This document shows, piece after piece, positions 1 to 7,637 of a stretch of 64,000 nucleotides of DNA. The notes under the pieces were generated by a model that searched no databases, was not told the origin of the DNA, and was given only the letters and a program-made list of their open reading frames with translations. The stretch covers positions 1 to 64,000 of the forward strand of contig CAMDDZ010000004.1 of assembly GCA_945893145.1 (NCBI GenBank). The letters run 5' to 3'. Origin of the DNA: Rhodoplanes serenus. Its GTDB lineage: Bacteria > Pseudomonadota > Alphaproteobacteria > Rhizobiales > Xanthobacteraceae. The translations under genes and the position numbers were made by a program. Positions within the stretch are counted from its first letter, which is position 1, and every line of letters begins with the position of its first letter.

Positions 1-214
1 ACCTTTGCGCCCGTCCCTGCATCGCGAACCATTGAGAAAAGTTTTGGCCGCTTTCGAGCCTAGAGATCGCGCTCCCCGCTTCGGGTTCGCCGTCTAAGTG
101 AGCAAACCATTCCTGTAAGCGTTCCGGAACGAATGCATACATCGCGAGCAAAACTTCGCGCGTCAGCTCATCATAAGTCGCGTGAAAATTTGAGGTGAAT
201 TTCTCGATCACCAT
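1..214 (-). CDS. Hypothetical protein, C-terminus cut off by the window edge
   Basis: An open frame runs from an ATG at 214 off the left edge without a stop, giving 71 visible residues beginning MVIEKFTSNFHATYDEL. It is rich in Phe, Leu and Glu and looks soluble and helical. I do not recognise a family. It starts only 4 bases after the stop of the PD-(D/E)XK/DUF5655 gene upstream on the same strand, so the two are probably co-transcribed and may work together. A GTG codon directly follows the ATG and could also be used. Confidence 0.55.
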   Translation of the reverse strand, partial: MVIEKFTSNFHATYDELTREVLLAMYAFVPERLQEWFAHLDGEPEAGSAISRLESGQNFSQWFAMQGRAQR

Positions 215-218
215 GAGT

Positions 219-1097
219 TTAGCCGCGCAAATAAGCAGCTCGGATTAGAGGCAAGATACGCTCTAGTTCAGGGGCAGTCTCGATCTTCACCCGTCCCGTG
301 AGCTGCCGCCACTCATGGCTCTCTGGAACTTTCGCCAAGACTTTGTTGGGGTCCGGCACATTGATCATGTGTAAGACGATTGCGCGCCGTTGAACCTTTA
401 CTTCGAGAAACACCTTGCGTTCCCGCTTACTGTAAGCGATGCGTTGGGCACCCGTAACCTTTTCGATCAACCCATCGTCCAATTCGCGAATTTCGCGCCG
501 AATCCGACTCAGCAAAGGCCGGCGGTATTCGTCTGTATAGTTGTAATGGTCATGGAAGGTGGAAGACATGGGCTTCTCCCGTGCTGGTTTCAATACTATC
601 GCGGCCCTTAGCGGTGGCTCCCGTGTTATCGCCAATTGATTCGAAAGCTCTGGCACGATCTGAGCGTCAAAACGATCTCTCCCAAGACGCTCGTAACCTG
701 CCACTGCACTCGGTGTCATCGGTACACCTACTGCGCTTGGATTGCGCAGCGAATCGATTGTTCCAAAATAGGCGGAGAAAGACCGCAACTCGGTGTCGAC
801 CTGGATGGTCAACCAGGCCGGTATTGCATCATATTGCTGCGCAAATTTTCGGACCTTAGTTGGAAAGATGTTGTACGCACCATTCAGGGAGCGGGTGCCC
901 TGGCGATACTTGTTCCGAGCCTTAACCGTGATGAAGTAACGGACGCCATCGCGATCTGCTAGAAAATCGCCGCCGGGGTGATTGTAACGCCGCTCATTCA
1001 AATCTTGAATACTTCTAAAACGTGCCCGCTTTAGAAGGCGAACTGTCCAACCCTCCCCAAGGTTTCCCAAATCTTTGCGGCGAGTCATGAGCTGCAT
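219..1097 (-). CDS. PD-(D/E)XK-like domain fused to a DUF5655-like domain
   Basis: The protein has 292 residues in two parts. Residues about 8-110 resemble a PD-(D/E)XK nuclease/resolvase core: a Gly-Glu-rich helix start (GNLGEGW), then GGDFLADRDG, then a strand ending in FITVKARNK. The usual acidic residue of the (D/E)xK motif is Thr here (TVK), so catalysis is uncertain. Residues about 195-290 resemble DUF5655, with the pattern REIRELDDGLIEKVTGAQRI, then KVFLEVKVQRRAIVLHM, and the end LPLIRAAYLRG. DUF5655 is known as a C-terminal partner of nuclease-like domains. The downstream gene starts 4 bases after the stop. A 6-bp hairpin at 1100-1118 lies just upstream of the ATG. A second in-frame ATG at 1088 is possible. 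The role is unknown; a nucleic-acid-linked accessory or defence function is only a guess. Confidence 0.6.
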   Translation of the reverse strand: MQLMTRRKDLGNLGEGWTVRLLKRARFRSIQDLNERRYNHPGGDFLADRDGVRYFITVKARNKYRQGTRSLNGAYNIFPTKVRKFAQQYDAIPAWLTIQVDTELRSFSAYFGTIDSLRNPSAVGVPMTPSAVAGYERLGRDRFDAQIVPELSNQLAITREPPLRAAIVLKPAREKPMSSTFHDHYNYTDEYRRPLLSRIRREIRELDDGLIEKVTGAQRIAYSKRERKVFLEVKVQRRAIVLHMINVPDPNKVLAKVPESHEWRQLTGRVKIETAPELERILPLIRAAYLRG

Positions 1098-1145
1098 ACC
1101 AGCGGGTTGCTCGCTGGCCTCTCCTCATCGTCACTATTCCTCCGT

Positions 1146-1177
1146 ACTGTCCCAACAATGACCACAAGCGGGACAGT
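1146..1177. repeat. Inverted repeat ACTGTCCC-N16-GGGACAGT
   Basis: Two perfect 8-base arms lie at 1146-1153 and 1170-1177. They sit between the end of the small coiled-coil gene and the start of the PD-(D/E)XK/DUF5655 gene. A third copy, GGGACAGT, is at 1527-1534, upstream of the coiled-coil gene. The placement fits a shared operator, or a weak terminator hairpin after the coiled-coil gene. No T-run follows it. Confidence 0.4.
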
Positions 1178-1184
1178 CGGACTC

Positions 1185-1451
1185 TTATGCGGCGATTTTC
1201 CTGTCGAGCCCAAGATGCTTTTCGATGACCGCGATGCGGCCAAGCGCGTGATCAATTTCCTTACCAAATCCGAAAACATTCTCGACCTTTTCTCTGAGAT
1301 CATCGAGGTCGCCGCGGATTGCTTTCAGTTCGCGTTCCATGCTCGTCAACTGTCCAGCAAGAGCCGCGATATCATCCTTCGTCGACATATGATTGACGAC
1401 GTGCGTGAGCATTTCGCCGAGTTCCTTGAGTGTCGCTTCCTTCGCTGCCAT
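1185..1451 (-). CDS. Small coiled-coil protein of unknown function
   Basis: An 88-residue protein starting MAAKEATLKELGEML. Most of it shows heptad-like spacing typical of an alpha-helical coiled coil (LAGQLTSMERELKAI, then DDLREKVENVFGFGKE), and it ends with IAVIEKHLGLDRKIAA. It has no signal peptide or membrane segment, so it is probably cytoplasmic and oligomeric. An in-frame start 54 bases upstream (1505) is possible, but the residues it adds look unlike the rest. A TATACT box at 1460-1465 ends only 8 bases before the chosen ATG, and no Shine-Dalgarno is visible, so the mRNA could be almost leaderless. It lies upstream of the PD-(D/E)XK/DUF5655 gene on the same strand. Confidence 0.6.
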   Translation of the reverse strand: MAAKEATLKELGEMLTHVVNHMSTKDDIAALAGQLTSMERELKAIRGDLDDLREKVENVFGFGKEIDHALGRIAVIEKHLGLDRKIAA

Positions 1452-1831
1452 ATCGGGGAAGTATAACACGCCGCCTGGATTGGCCTCGAAACCGGCCCAC
1501 CGCATGTCTCGCTAGGGGCTCTTTTTGGGACAGTTCGCGCGCGCTGCTTTGAGCGTTCGATTGCAAAATCGGGACGAGAACCACGGCCCTTTTTTCCTAT
1601 GAGTAGACGACCAAGTATACGGTGTAAGAAGACCAGAAAAATGTGTTTATATATCAGCTATTTGCACTGAAACGTGGGTCCTCTCCTGGCACCATCCACA
1701 AACCCTCCAAGAGCTCGATCAAGTGTTCGATCAGCCGCCGCCGACCGGCGGGCTGGCATCGCCGATCGGCTTCCGGCACGCTGCGCCGTCCCGGCCGGGC
1801 GTAAATCCGGCCAACCCGGCTGACTGCGCTC
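1452..1831. other. Intergenic stretch, no gene recognised
   Basis: About 380 bases between two divergent genes. It holds the third GGGACAGT copy (1527-1534) and an A+T-rich patch near 1590-1670 that could hold promoters. I see no convincing coding frame, tRNA or terminator. The composition shifts here from the A+T-richer left edge to the G+C-rich core. Confidence 0.5.
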
Positions 1832-2761
1832 ATGCGGCATCTGCGTCATTGGTTGCTTGGTCTGTTTATTGTGCGCGTCCGGCGGTTTCGGACGCTGCTT
1901 GGATTTTGTTTTGTTTCGATGGTGGGATTGATGACATTCGGCAGCGTCGTTCAGGCCGGCGATGTCCGAAACAAGATCGACACCGAGCATCTGTTCGGAT
2001 TTGTCACCGGAACCGATATCGGCGAGGTCGGCGACCGAGAAATCGAAATCGAAACGAGCGGTCGCTTACGCAAGCGCACCGGCTCCTACAACGCTCTCTC
2101 GCAAGCGTTCGCGCTGGAATATACGCCGGTTGAGAATTTCCGTTTGGAATTGGCCGCCGCCGGTGCGTACTACGGCATATCCGGCGTGACCGGCCTCGAC
2201 GATTTGCGGCGGCTGGGCTTTCAAGGCGTCTCGCTCGAAATGCGTTACCGGCTGCTGGACCGCCAGCGGTCCGGGCTGGGACTCACGCTGCTGGCGGCGC
2301 CGCATTGGGGCCGAATTGACGAAATCAGCGGGCAAAAGGTCAATCAGTACGGCGCCGGATTTGCTGTCCTGATCGACAAGGAGTTGGTGCGCGACCGCGT
2401 CGTCGCGGCCTTCAATCTTCTCTACGAACCCGAAGTCACCCGGTCGCGCGTCACCGGAACGTGGTCGCAGGAAGCCACTCTTGGATTGGCAGGCGCACTG
2501 ATGGCGCAATTGCAGTCCGGCGTGTTCCTGGGCGGCGAGGCGCGATATCTGCGCGCTTATGAAAGTCTCGGCTTCGATCGCTTCGCTGGCGATGCGCTGT
2601 TTCTCGGCCCAACGACATTCTACCGGCTGTCCGAGCGATGGCGGATGACCGCGTCCTGGAGCACGCAAATTGCAGGCAAAGCTGTCGGCGATCCCGGTTA
2701 TCTCGATCTCGCGAATTTCAGCCGGCATCAGTTCCGGCTCAGGGTCGGTTATCAATTTTAG
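1832..2761 (+). CDS. Outer membrane beta-barrel protein
   Basis: 309 residues. The N-terminus has basic residues (RVRRFR), a hydrophobic core (LLGFCFVSMVGLMTF) and a signal-peptidase-like site after GSVVQA, near residue 42. The mature part alternates polar and aromatic or hydrophobic residues in strand-sized blocks and ends in Phe (RLRVGYQF), the usual C-terminal signature of barrel proteins inserted by the BAM complex. The family is not recognised beyond that, and the ligand or function is unknown. The true start could be internal, for example a GTG just before the RVRRFR segment. It stands alone, with divergent empty sequence upstream. Confidence 0.6.
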   Translation: MRHLRHWLLGLFIVRVRRFRTLLGFCFVSMVGLMTFGSVVQAGDVRNKIDTEHLFGFVTGTDIGEVGDREIEIETSGRLRKRTGSYNALSQAFALEYTPVENFRLELAAAGAYYGISGVTGLDDLRRLGFQGVSLEMRYRLLDRQRSGLGLTLLAAPHWGRIDEISGQKVNQYGAGFAVLIDKELVRDRVVAAFNLLYEPEVTRSRVTGTWSQEATLGLAGALMAQLQSGVFLGGEARYLRAYESLGFDRFAGDALFLGPTTFYRLSERWRMTASWSTQIAGKAVGDPGYLDLANFSRHQFRLRVGYQF

Positions 2762-2785
2762 CGCCGAAACGGCCGTTCTGCGCAT

Positions 2786-2811
2786 GGAACATATCAGGCC
2801 CGGTCGAGGTT
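2786..2811 (+). promoter_or_regulatory. Possible EcfG-type (general stress response) promoter
   Basis: GGAAC at 2786-2790 is followed after 17 bases by GGTT at 2808-2811. The alphaproteobacterial EcfG consensus is GGAAC-N16/17-CGTT, so there is one mismatch. It would place the transcript start about 20 bases before the NepR-like gene, which suits autoregulation of a stress-response component. It is a short motif and could occur by chance. Confidence 0.35.
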
Positions 2812-2839
2812 GAAGGTCAGACGAGCGTTGGGGTCGATC

Positions 2840-3010
2840 GTGACGACGGCATCCGGACAAACGCACGAAGTTGCGCTCGACAGCAAGATTCGAGAGCAGA
2901 TCGGCCGCCGTCTTCAGGACTACTACCAGCTGGAATGTATGCGGCCGACACCGGCGCGGCTCCAGATGCTGCTCGATGAATTAACCCGCAGGGCTGAAGC
3001 GCAGTCCTGA
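2840..3010 (+). CDS. NepR-like anti-sigma factor (orphan paralogue)
   Basis: A 56-residue protein from a GTG with GGGG six bases upstream; upstream TTG starts at 2810 or 2825 are less likely. It matches the short two-helix NepR pattern: helix 1 SKIREQIGRRLQDYYQ (IG..L...Y), a short linker, and helix 2 PTPARLQMLLDELTRR (P.R...LL..L). NepR holds the EcfG sigma factor inactive until phosphorylated PhyR captures it. No phyR or ecfG lies in this window, so this would be an extra copy. It converges with an ethylene-receptor-like HisKA_2 sensor whose stop is 5 bases away, and kinases with HisKA_2/HWE domains commonly feed PhyR. The family call rests on a short pattern and needs a profile search. Confidence 0.5.
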   Translation: MTTASGQTHEVALDSKIREQIGRRLQDYYQLECMRPTPARLQMLLDELTRRAEAQS

Positions 3011-3015
3011 GCCCG

Positions 3016-3705
3016 TCACGCAGTCCGCGATCTCGCTTCCCGCATCTCTATCGCAGGATCCATCGATGACAGCGGCGTTCCGGCCGCGGCGGAGCCATCG
3101 GACGCGCTCTCGAGCGGAACAAGGAAATCCTGGTCCGATCGTTCCAGATGCTGCTTGCCCATGGCGTCGAGCTGCGTCCGCAACCGCGCCAGGATGCCGA
3201 GCGATTCCTGCCCGGTGGCGCGGCGGCCTTCAATGGACACAATAGAGCTGAGAATTTGCAGCTGATTGCCAACGCGATGATTGATCTCGAGGATGAGCTG
3301 ATCCTTTTCGTGGGTGCGCTGGGCCACCAGCCTTTCCAGTTCGGCCCGCTGCTGCTTTGGCGACGGCAGCAGCTTGATCTGAGGCAGAATGATCGCAAAG
3401 GCGAACGCTGTCCCGACTGACGCAAGCGCTGTGAAGATGCCGATGATGGCATGGAGCCAAAGGTACTCGGCGCCGGTGATCGCGGACCATACATGCGCCG
3501 TGTGCGTCAGGCCGCATGCCACGATGAACGTCACGAATAGAGTCCAAAGCCAGGGATAAGGAATATCCTCTTTCCGCTGGCGCAGGACGACAGCCATCGT
3601 GATCGGAATGGCGAAATACGCGACCGCGATGGAGAAGTCGCTGCCGAGGCCTAGCCAAAAAAGCCCCGTCGAGGAGGTGCAAAGGTCGATCAGCGTTTGA
3701 AGCAT
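3016..3705 (-). CDS. Ethylene-receptor-like membrane sensor with HisKA_2 domain, no ATPase domain
   Basis: 229 residues from the ATG at 3705; in-frame starts at 3810 or 3915 would add residues that do not resemble the family. Three membrane segments (about 14-40, 51-75 and 81-110) match the ethylene-binding domain of ETR1. Asp23, Tyr30, Ile61, Cys64 and His68 line up with ETR1 Asp25, Tyr32, Ile62, Cys65 and His69, and the Cys and His are the copper ligands (VACGLTH). A linker helix leads to a HisKA_2-type dimerisation box, LILEINHRVGNQLQIL, with His143 as the phospho-acceptor candidate. The protein ends about 85 residues later without N, G1 or G2 boxes, so no HATPase domain is present. The NepR-like gene occupies the opposite strand beyond the stop, so a missing domain cannot be hidden there. 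It may be a partner or sink of another kinase, or a binding protein. Confidence 0.7.
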   Translation of the reverse strand: MLQTLIDLCTSSTGLFWLGLGSDFSIAVAYFAIPITMAVVLRQRKEDIPYPWLWTLFVTFIVACGLTHTAHVWSAITGAEYLWLHAIIGIFTALASVGTAFAFAIILPQIKLLPSPKQQRAELERLVAQRTHEKDQLILEINHRVGNQLQILSSIVSIEGRRATGQESLGILARLRTQLDAMGKQHLERSDQDFLVPLESASDGSAAAGTPLSSMDPAIEMREARSRTA

Positions 3706-3978
3706 TTCGGCCGTCCAACGGAGCGTGTGAAATGTTGCCGAATCCGGAAGCTGTCGTTCTATGAAGCCACGAAGCGCACAATGCGCGGGCCAGAATATAG
3801 CCCGACTCATTAATTTCAGGTTGGCATCTGAAGCGGGCAAATCGGTGTCGAGACACGCGCGCCCAAGACGAAATGGTGGGTCGCGCCAAACCGTCTGACC
3901 ACAGCAGGCGGTCATTAACCCTGACGTTTAGTGACTGCACAAATCGACTGGCGGTGCTCGTTGAGCGCCGGCGGCGCC

Positions 3979-4830
3979 TCACGCCTTCTCAAACGCCAGC
4001 ATGACGTAGTGGATGGTCCCGCGCCGGAGCAGCCGCTCGAGGTGCAGGCCGCCGATTTCGGCATCGCTCAGCCGCCCGAAGCCCTGCTCGGTCTTGCCGC
4101 TGCGTTGCGCCGTCAGGTCGTCAAGCGCGGCGTCAAGCTCGGCCTCGGCGCGAGGCTTCATCAGATGCGACAGGTCTTCGCGTGCTACGAGTCGCAACTC
4201 CGCTCGCGTCGCGAGCGCGGTCCATTCGTCCGCGCTCGGTGCGACCGGACAACGCCAGAGCCACTTGAAGTCTTCGAGCAGCGCCCGGTCATCCGATGGC
4301 GCGGCCGCGAGCGGCATATCGTCCACAATGATCATGCGTCCGCCGGGATCGAGGGCGGTTGCGAGATGGGCCAGCGTGTGCGCCGGATCCGCGCTGTGGA
4401 TCAGGCTCTCGATCGCGACGATGACGTCGTAGCGGCCGGGCAGCGGATCGTCATAGGAGGCCAGACGGACGTCGATCCGCTTGGCAAGTTTGCGCGCTTT
4501 CGCGATGCCGTTGGTGTAGCGCCACTGCTGCTTGGAGATCGTGATGCCGGTCCAGCGTCCGCCATGCACCTTGAGGCAATGGAAGCATGTGCCGCCGTAG
4601 CCGCAGCCGGCGTCGAGGCCGCGCAATGCGCCGTTGCTTCGCCGCGCTGCCGCGATCTGCGAATCGATGAATTTGTAGATCGTGTCCGGAGAAAATTCGC
4701 CGGTGTCGCTGTCGATCAGAAAGCGGTGGATGGTGTCGTTCTCCAGACCCGAGAAAGTCTGGAAGCTTCTGTCCTTCTCGGTCCAGCGATGCAGCTCATC
4801 GTAATAGAGCGAGACGTCGTGCACCGTCAT
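3979..4830 (-). CDS. Class I SAM-dependent methyltransferase
   Basis: 283 residues. The SAM-binding motif I is LRGLDAGCGYGGTCFHCL near residue 69, followed by post-I (GITISKQQW) and motif II/III-like strands (YDVIVAIESLIHS, then LDPGGRMIIVDDMPL). This is the layout of Rossmann-fold small-molecule or lipid methyltransferases such as the UbiE/cyclopropane-synthase-like group. The N-terminal 65 residues (VSLYYDELHRW...) resemble proteins that methylate small natural-product-like substrates. The substrate is unknown. It is a single-gene unit pointing away from the dioxygenase-like gene. Confidence 0.75.
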   Translation of the reverse strand: MTVHDVSLYYDELHRWTEKDRSFQTFSGLENDTIHRFLIDSDTGEFSPDTIYKFIDSQIAAARRSNGALRGLDAGCGYGGTCFHCLKVHGGRWTGITISKQQWRYTNGIAKARKLAKRIDVRLASYDDPLPGRYDVIVAIESLIHSADPAHTLAHLATALDPGGRMIIVDDMPLAAAPSDDRALLEDFKWLWRCPVAPSADEWTALATRAELRLVAREDLSHLMKPRAEAELDAALDDLTAQRSGKTEQGFGRLSDAEIGGLHLERLLRRGTIHYVMLAFEKA

Positions 4831-5015
4831 CGGCCCCCCCTAACGTCAAACACGCGCGCCCCGCTATTCTTCTATTGCATTCCGCGCGCTCGCTGCATTG
4901 GCGCCTGCGTCGCGCGGCGCCTTGCCGCAAGAAAACCGGGCTGCTAAACATCGGCCACGGCCAATGAACGAGAAATGAACGATATCAACTGTTTAGACGC
5001 GATTGGAGCGGCACC

Positions 5016-6122
5016 ATGCGCGACGACGTGATTGGCCGGGCCAATGTCGAGGATACGCCGGAACTCGACCGATACTATGCCGACCTCGGCCGTCAGGAGA
5101 GCTATGCGCTCTGGACGGTTGCAAATGAAATCGAACCTTGGCACCCGAAACCCACGTCGCAGCCCACGCTGTGGAGCTACGACGCGATGCGTCCGCTCGT
5201 GCTCAAGGCGCTCGATCTGGTCAGCCCTGAGAAAGCCGGCCGACGCGTGATCGCGCTGGAGAACCCAGGCCGCAAGGGGCTCTCGGCCTGCGTCGGCTGG
5301 CTCTACACCGGATTGCAGGTGATGCGGCCCGGCGAGTTTGCGACCGCACACAATCACGCCTCTGCGGCGCTGCGTTTCATCATGGAAGGCTCGGGTGCCT
5401 ATACGGTGGTCGATGGCCACAAGATGGATTTGTCGGCTGGCGATTTTGTCATCACGCCGAACGGCACCTGGCACGATCACGGCGTCGAGCAGAGTGGCGC
5501 GGTGACGGTGTGGCAGGACGGCCTCGACATGCTGCTGGTCAACCAGCTCGACGCCAATTTCTACGCCGTGCATCCGGAGTTCGTGCAGAAGTCGAACTAT
5601 CCGATCAACGACACGGTTGCGGTCTATGGCGGGCCGGGGCTGCTGCCGATGGGCGGCGAGGCTTGGAGCAAGCCATACTCGCCGCTGCTCAAGTACGAGT
5701 GGGCGCCGACTTACGACGCGCTGGTGCGCGCTGCGAAGGCGACCGACGGCTCGCCCTACGACGGCATCATCATGCAATACGTCAATCCGGCGACCGGCGG
5801 GCCGGTGATGAAGACGCTCGGCGCCTGCATCCAATTGCTGCGCGCGGGCGAGCGCACCAAGGCGCACCGCCACACTGGGTCGATTGTCTATAACGTCGCC
5901 AAAGGCTCAGGCCATTCAATCATCGCCGGCCGCCGCTATGACTGGAAAAAGAACGATATCTTTGTCGTGCCGTCCTGGGCCTGGCACGAGCACGCCAACG
6001 GCTCCGACCGCGAAGATGCGGTGCTGTTCTCGTTCAGCGACATTCCCTCGATGCAGGCGCTCGGCCTCTACCGCGAGGAAGCATTCGCGGAAAACGGCGG
6101 GTATCAGCCGACCGCTCACTAA
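5016..6122 (+). CDS. Bicupin ring-cleavage dioxygenase, gentisate/salicylate 1,2-dioxygenase type
   Basis: 368 residues, the usual length for gentisate and salicylate 1,2-dioxygenases. These use Fe(II) and O2 to open hydroxylated aromatic rings in the cytoplasm. The first cupin has the iron ligands His112 and His114 (AHNHASAALRFIMEG) and His153 (NGTWHDHG), as in known members. The second cupin also keeps three His (KAHRHTGS and SWAWHEHANG), so both halves could bind metal. Gentisate, salicylate or 1-hydroxy-2-naphthoate are all plausible substrates, and the sequence alone does not decide. No maleylpyruvate isomerase or hydrolase is adjacent, so it is not in a full pathway operon. The gamma-resorcylate decarboxylase at 15562-16542 is the only other aromatic-acid gene nearby. 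Confidence 0.78.
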   Translation: MRDDVIGRANVEDTPELDRYYADLGRQESYALWTVANEIEPWHPKPTSQPTLWSYDAMRPLVLKALDLVSPEKAGRRVIALENPGRKGLSACVGWLYTGLQVMRPGEFATAHNHASAALRFIMEGSGAYTVVDGHKMDLSAGDFVITPNGTWHDHGVEQSGAVTVWQDGLDMLLVNQLDANFYAVHPEFVQKSNYPINDTVAVYGGPGLLPMGGEAWSKPYSPLLKYEWAPTYDALVRAAKATDGSPYDGIIMQYVNPATGGPVMKTLGACIQLLRAGERTKAHRHTGSIVYNVAKGSGHSIIAGRRYDWKKNDIFVVPSWAWHEHANGSDREDAVLFSFSDIPSMQALGLYREEAFAENGGYQPTAH

Positions 6123-6126
6123 TGGG

Positions 6127-6173
6127 AGCATGATCTTGTCCGAAAACCGGCCTCCACTTTTCGGGATCATGCT
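6127..6173. repeat. Palindromic intergenic repeat
   Basis: AGCATGATC (6127-6135) and GATCATGCT (6165-6173) form the outer stem, and CCGAAAA with TTTTCGG form an inner one. This is the REP-like hairpin commonly scattered between genes in Bradyrhizobium relatives. It lies 4 bases after the dioxygenase stop and just before the next start, so it may stabilise the mRNA end or act as a weak terminator. Confidence 0.7.
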
Positions 6174-6180
6174 TTAGACA

Positions 6181-6867
6181 ATGCGCGCCCTCAACGCGCT
6201 GTTCGCGCTCGACCGCCTGTTGCAGCGCGTGCCGAGCATCATCGAAGTCTGGTTCTTCGAATTTCTGTTCTTAATGGCGACCGGCCTCGGCGTCGGCCGT
6301 CTGCTCGATGGGCTCGGCCTTGGCGGCTGTCCACGCAAGCCGGACAGTATCGACGGCACCGCGTTGGGCTTCATCGCGTTCGGTCTTGCGATGGGCGCGA
6401 TTGTTCTGGTGCGCGTCCTGCGGCCAAAGGTGAAGCAGGTGACGTGGACGCCGGTGTTCATCGCGCACAACGTCGCCGGCCTGTCGCACGTGCCGGTGCC
6501 GATGACGCAGGCGACCGTTACCTATCAGGTGCTGTCGAGCCATCCGTCCTACGCCCTCGTCAATCTGCTGACGTTGCCGATCCCGGTCGTGATGCTGATG
6601 GGTGCCGCGGAGAGCGGTTGCTTGCTTAACCATTTCCGGCAGTCGGGGCTGGTCATCCTGGCGCTGATGGCCGCGTTGCTCGCTTTGCGTCTTTTGAGCT
6701 GGTACGGGTTTCGGCTTGGTCGCGACCGGATCGAGGCTCAGACACCGCCCGGCTGGTCGCAAACGCAGCTCGAATGGGAACTCGGCTGGAAGCCGCTGCT
6801 CGGCATGATGGGGCTGATGGTCGCGTGCTTTGGCGTTGTGTTCACCATTGCCTGGTTAACAATGTGA
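6181..6867 (+). CDS. Integral membrane protein of unknown function
   Basis: 228 residues with about five or six hydrophobic segments (for example near 22-43, 62-80, 125-142, 153-172 and 206-226). No signal peptide, transporter signature or catalytic motif is recognised. A cytoplasmic or periplasmic stretch, RIEAQTPPGWSQTQLEWELG, lies before the last helix. The start follows directly on the palindromic repeat. It precedes rnd in the same direction, but the 60-base gap gives no firm sign of an operon. The function is not known. Confidence 0.6.
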   Translation: MRALNALFALDRLLQRVPSIIEVWFFEFLFLMATGLGVGRLLDGLGLGGCPRKPDSIDGTALGFIAFGLAMGAIVLVRVLRPKVKQVTWTPVFIAHNVAGLSHVPVPMTQATVTYQVLSSHPSYALVNLLTLPIPVVMLMGAAESGCLLNHFRQSGLVILALMAALLALRLLSWYGFRLGRDRIEAQTPPGWSQTQLEWELGWKPLLGMMGLMVACFGVVFTIAWLTM

Positions 6868-6927
6868 CCGCGGCGATTGAACGCGATTTCCCGCGATGGT
6901 ACGAACGCCAAACCGGCTGGTGAATTG

Positions 6928-7542
6928 ATGACCATTCGTTTGCACCGCGGCGATCTTCCGGACATCTCGCGCTACAAGGGCGCGATTGCGATCGATACCG
7001 AAGCAATGGGACTGGATTCACGGCGCGACCGGCTGTGCGTCGTGCAGCTTTCGCCAGGCGACGGTTCCGCTGATGTGGTGCAGATTCCGGCCGGCAAAGT
7101 CGATGCGCCGAATCTCAAGAAGCTGCTCGGCGACACCTCGCTGGTGAAAATCTTTCACTTCGCACGCTTCGATCTCGGGATGCTCTATCAGTATCTCGGC
7201 GTGATGCCTGGGCCCGTGTTCTGCACCCGCACCGCGTCGCGGCTGGTGCGCACCTACACCGATAAGCATGGGCTGAAGGACCTGGTGCGGGAGCTGCTCG
7301 GCATCGATATGTCGAAGCATCAGCAAAGTTCGGACTGGGGCGCCGAGACTTTAAGCGACGCCCAGCTCAGCTACGCTGCCTCGGACGTGCTGCATCTGCA
7401 TGTTCTGAAAGAGAAGCTCGAGGGCATGCTGGCCCGTGAGGGCCGCACCGAGCTGGCGGCCGCCTGCTTCCGTTTCCTGCCTGATCGCGTCCGGCTCGAC
7501 CTCGCTGGCTGGGCCGCGGAGGACATTTTCGCCCATTCGTGA
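6928..7542 (+). CDS. rnd: Ribonuclease D family 3'-5' exonuclease
   Basis: 204 residues, the short alphaproteobacterial form that lacks the C-terminal HRDC domains of E. coli RNase D. The DEDD exonuclease motifs are visible: AIDTEAMGL (Exo I, Asp and Glu), HFARFDLGML (Exo II, Asp), and SYAASDVLHLHVL (Exo III, Tyr and Asp). It trims 3' ends of tRNA precursors and other small RNAs using two metal ions. The ATG at 6928 (MTIRLHRGDLPD) is the family-typical start; an in-frame TTG at 6877 adds unlike residues. Confidence 0.85.
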   Translation: MTIRLHRGDLPDISRYKGAIAIDTEAMGLDSRRDRLCVVQLSPGDGSADVVQIPAGKVDAPNLKKLLGDTSLVKIFHFARFDLGMLYQYLGVMPGPVFCTRTASRLVRTYTDKHGLKDLVRELLGIDMSKHQQSSDWGAETLSDAQLSYAASDVLHLHVLKEKLEGMLAREGRTELAAACFRFLPDRVRLDLAGWAAEDIFAHS

Positions 7543-7637
7543 CCGGCTTTCGCCGCGACCGGGCCACATTCGAAGGGAATTCTTAAGGGCGTTGGGGCGT
7601 AGCATCATCACAGCACAGGTTAGACCGCGTTGGCCGA

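Noticed and set aside
1085-1303. 72-residue open frame on the minus strand
   Set aside because: It overlaps the coiled-coil gene in another frame, lacks structure, and has no ribosome-binding site.
3931-4947. 338-residue open frame on the plus strand
   Set aside because: It is antisense to the methyltransferase and has no homologous pattern.
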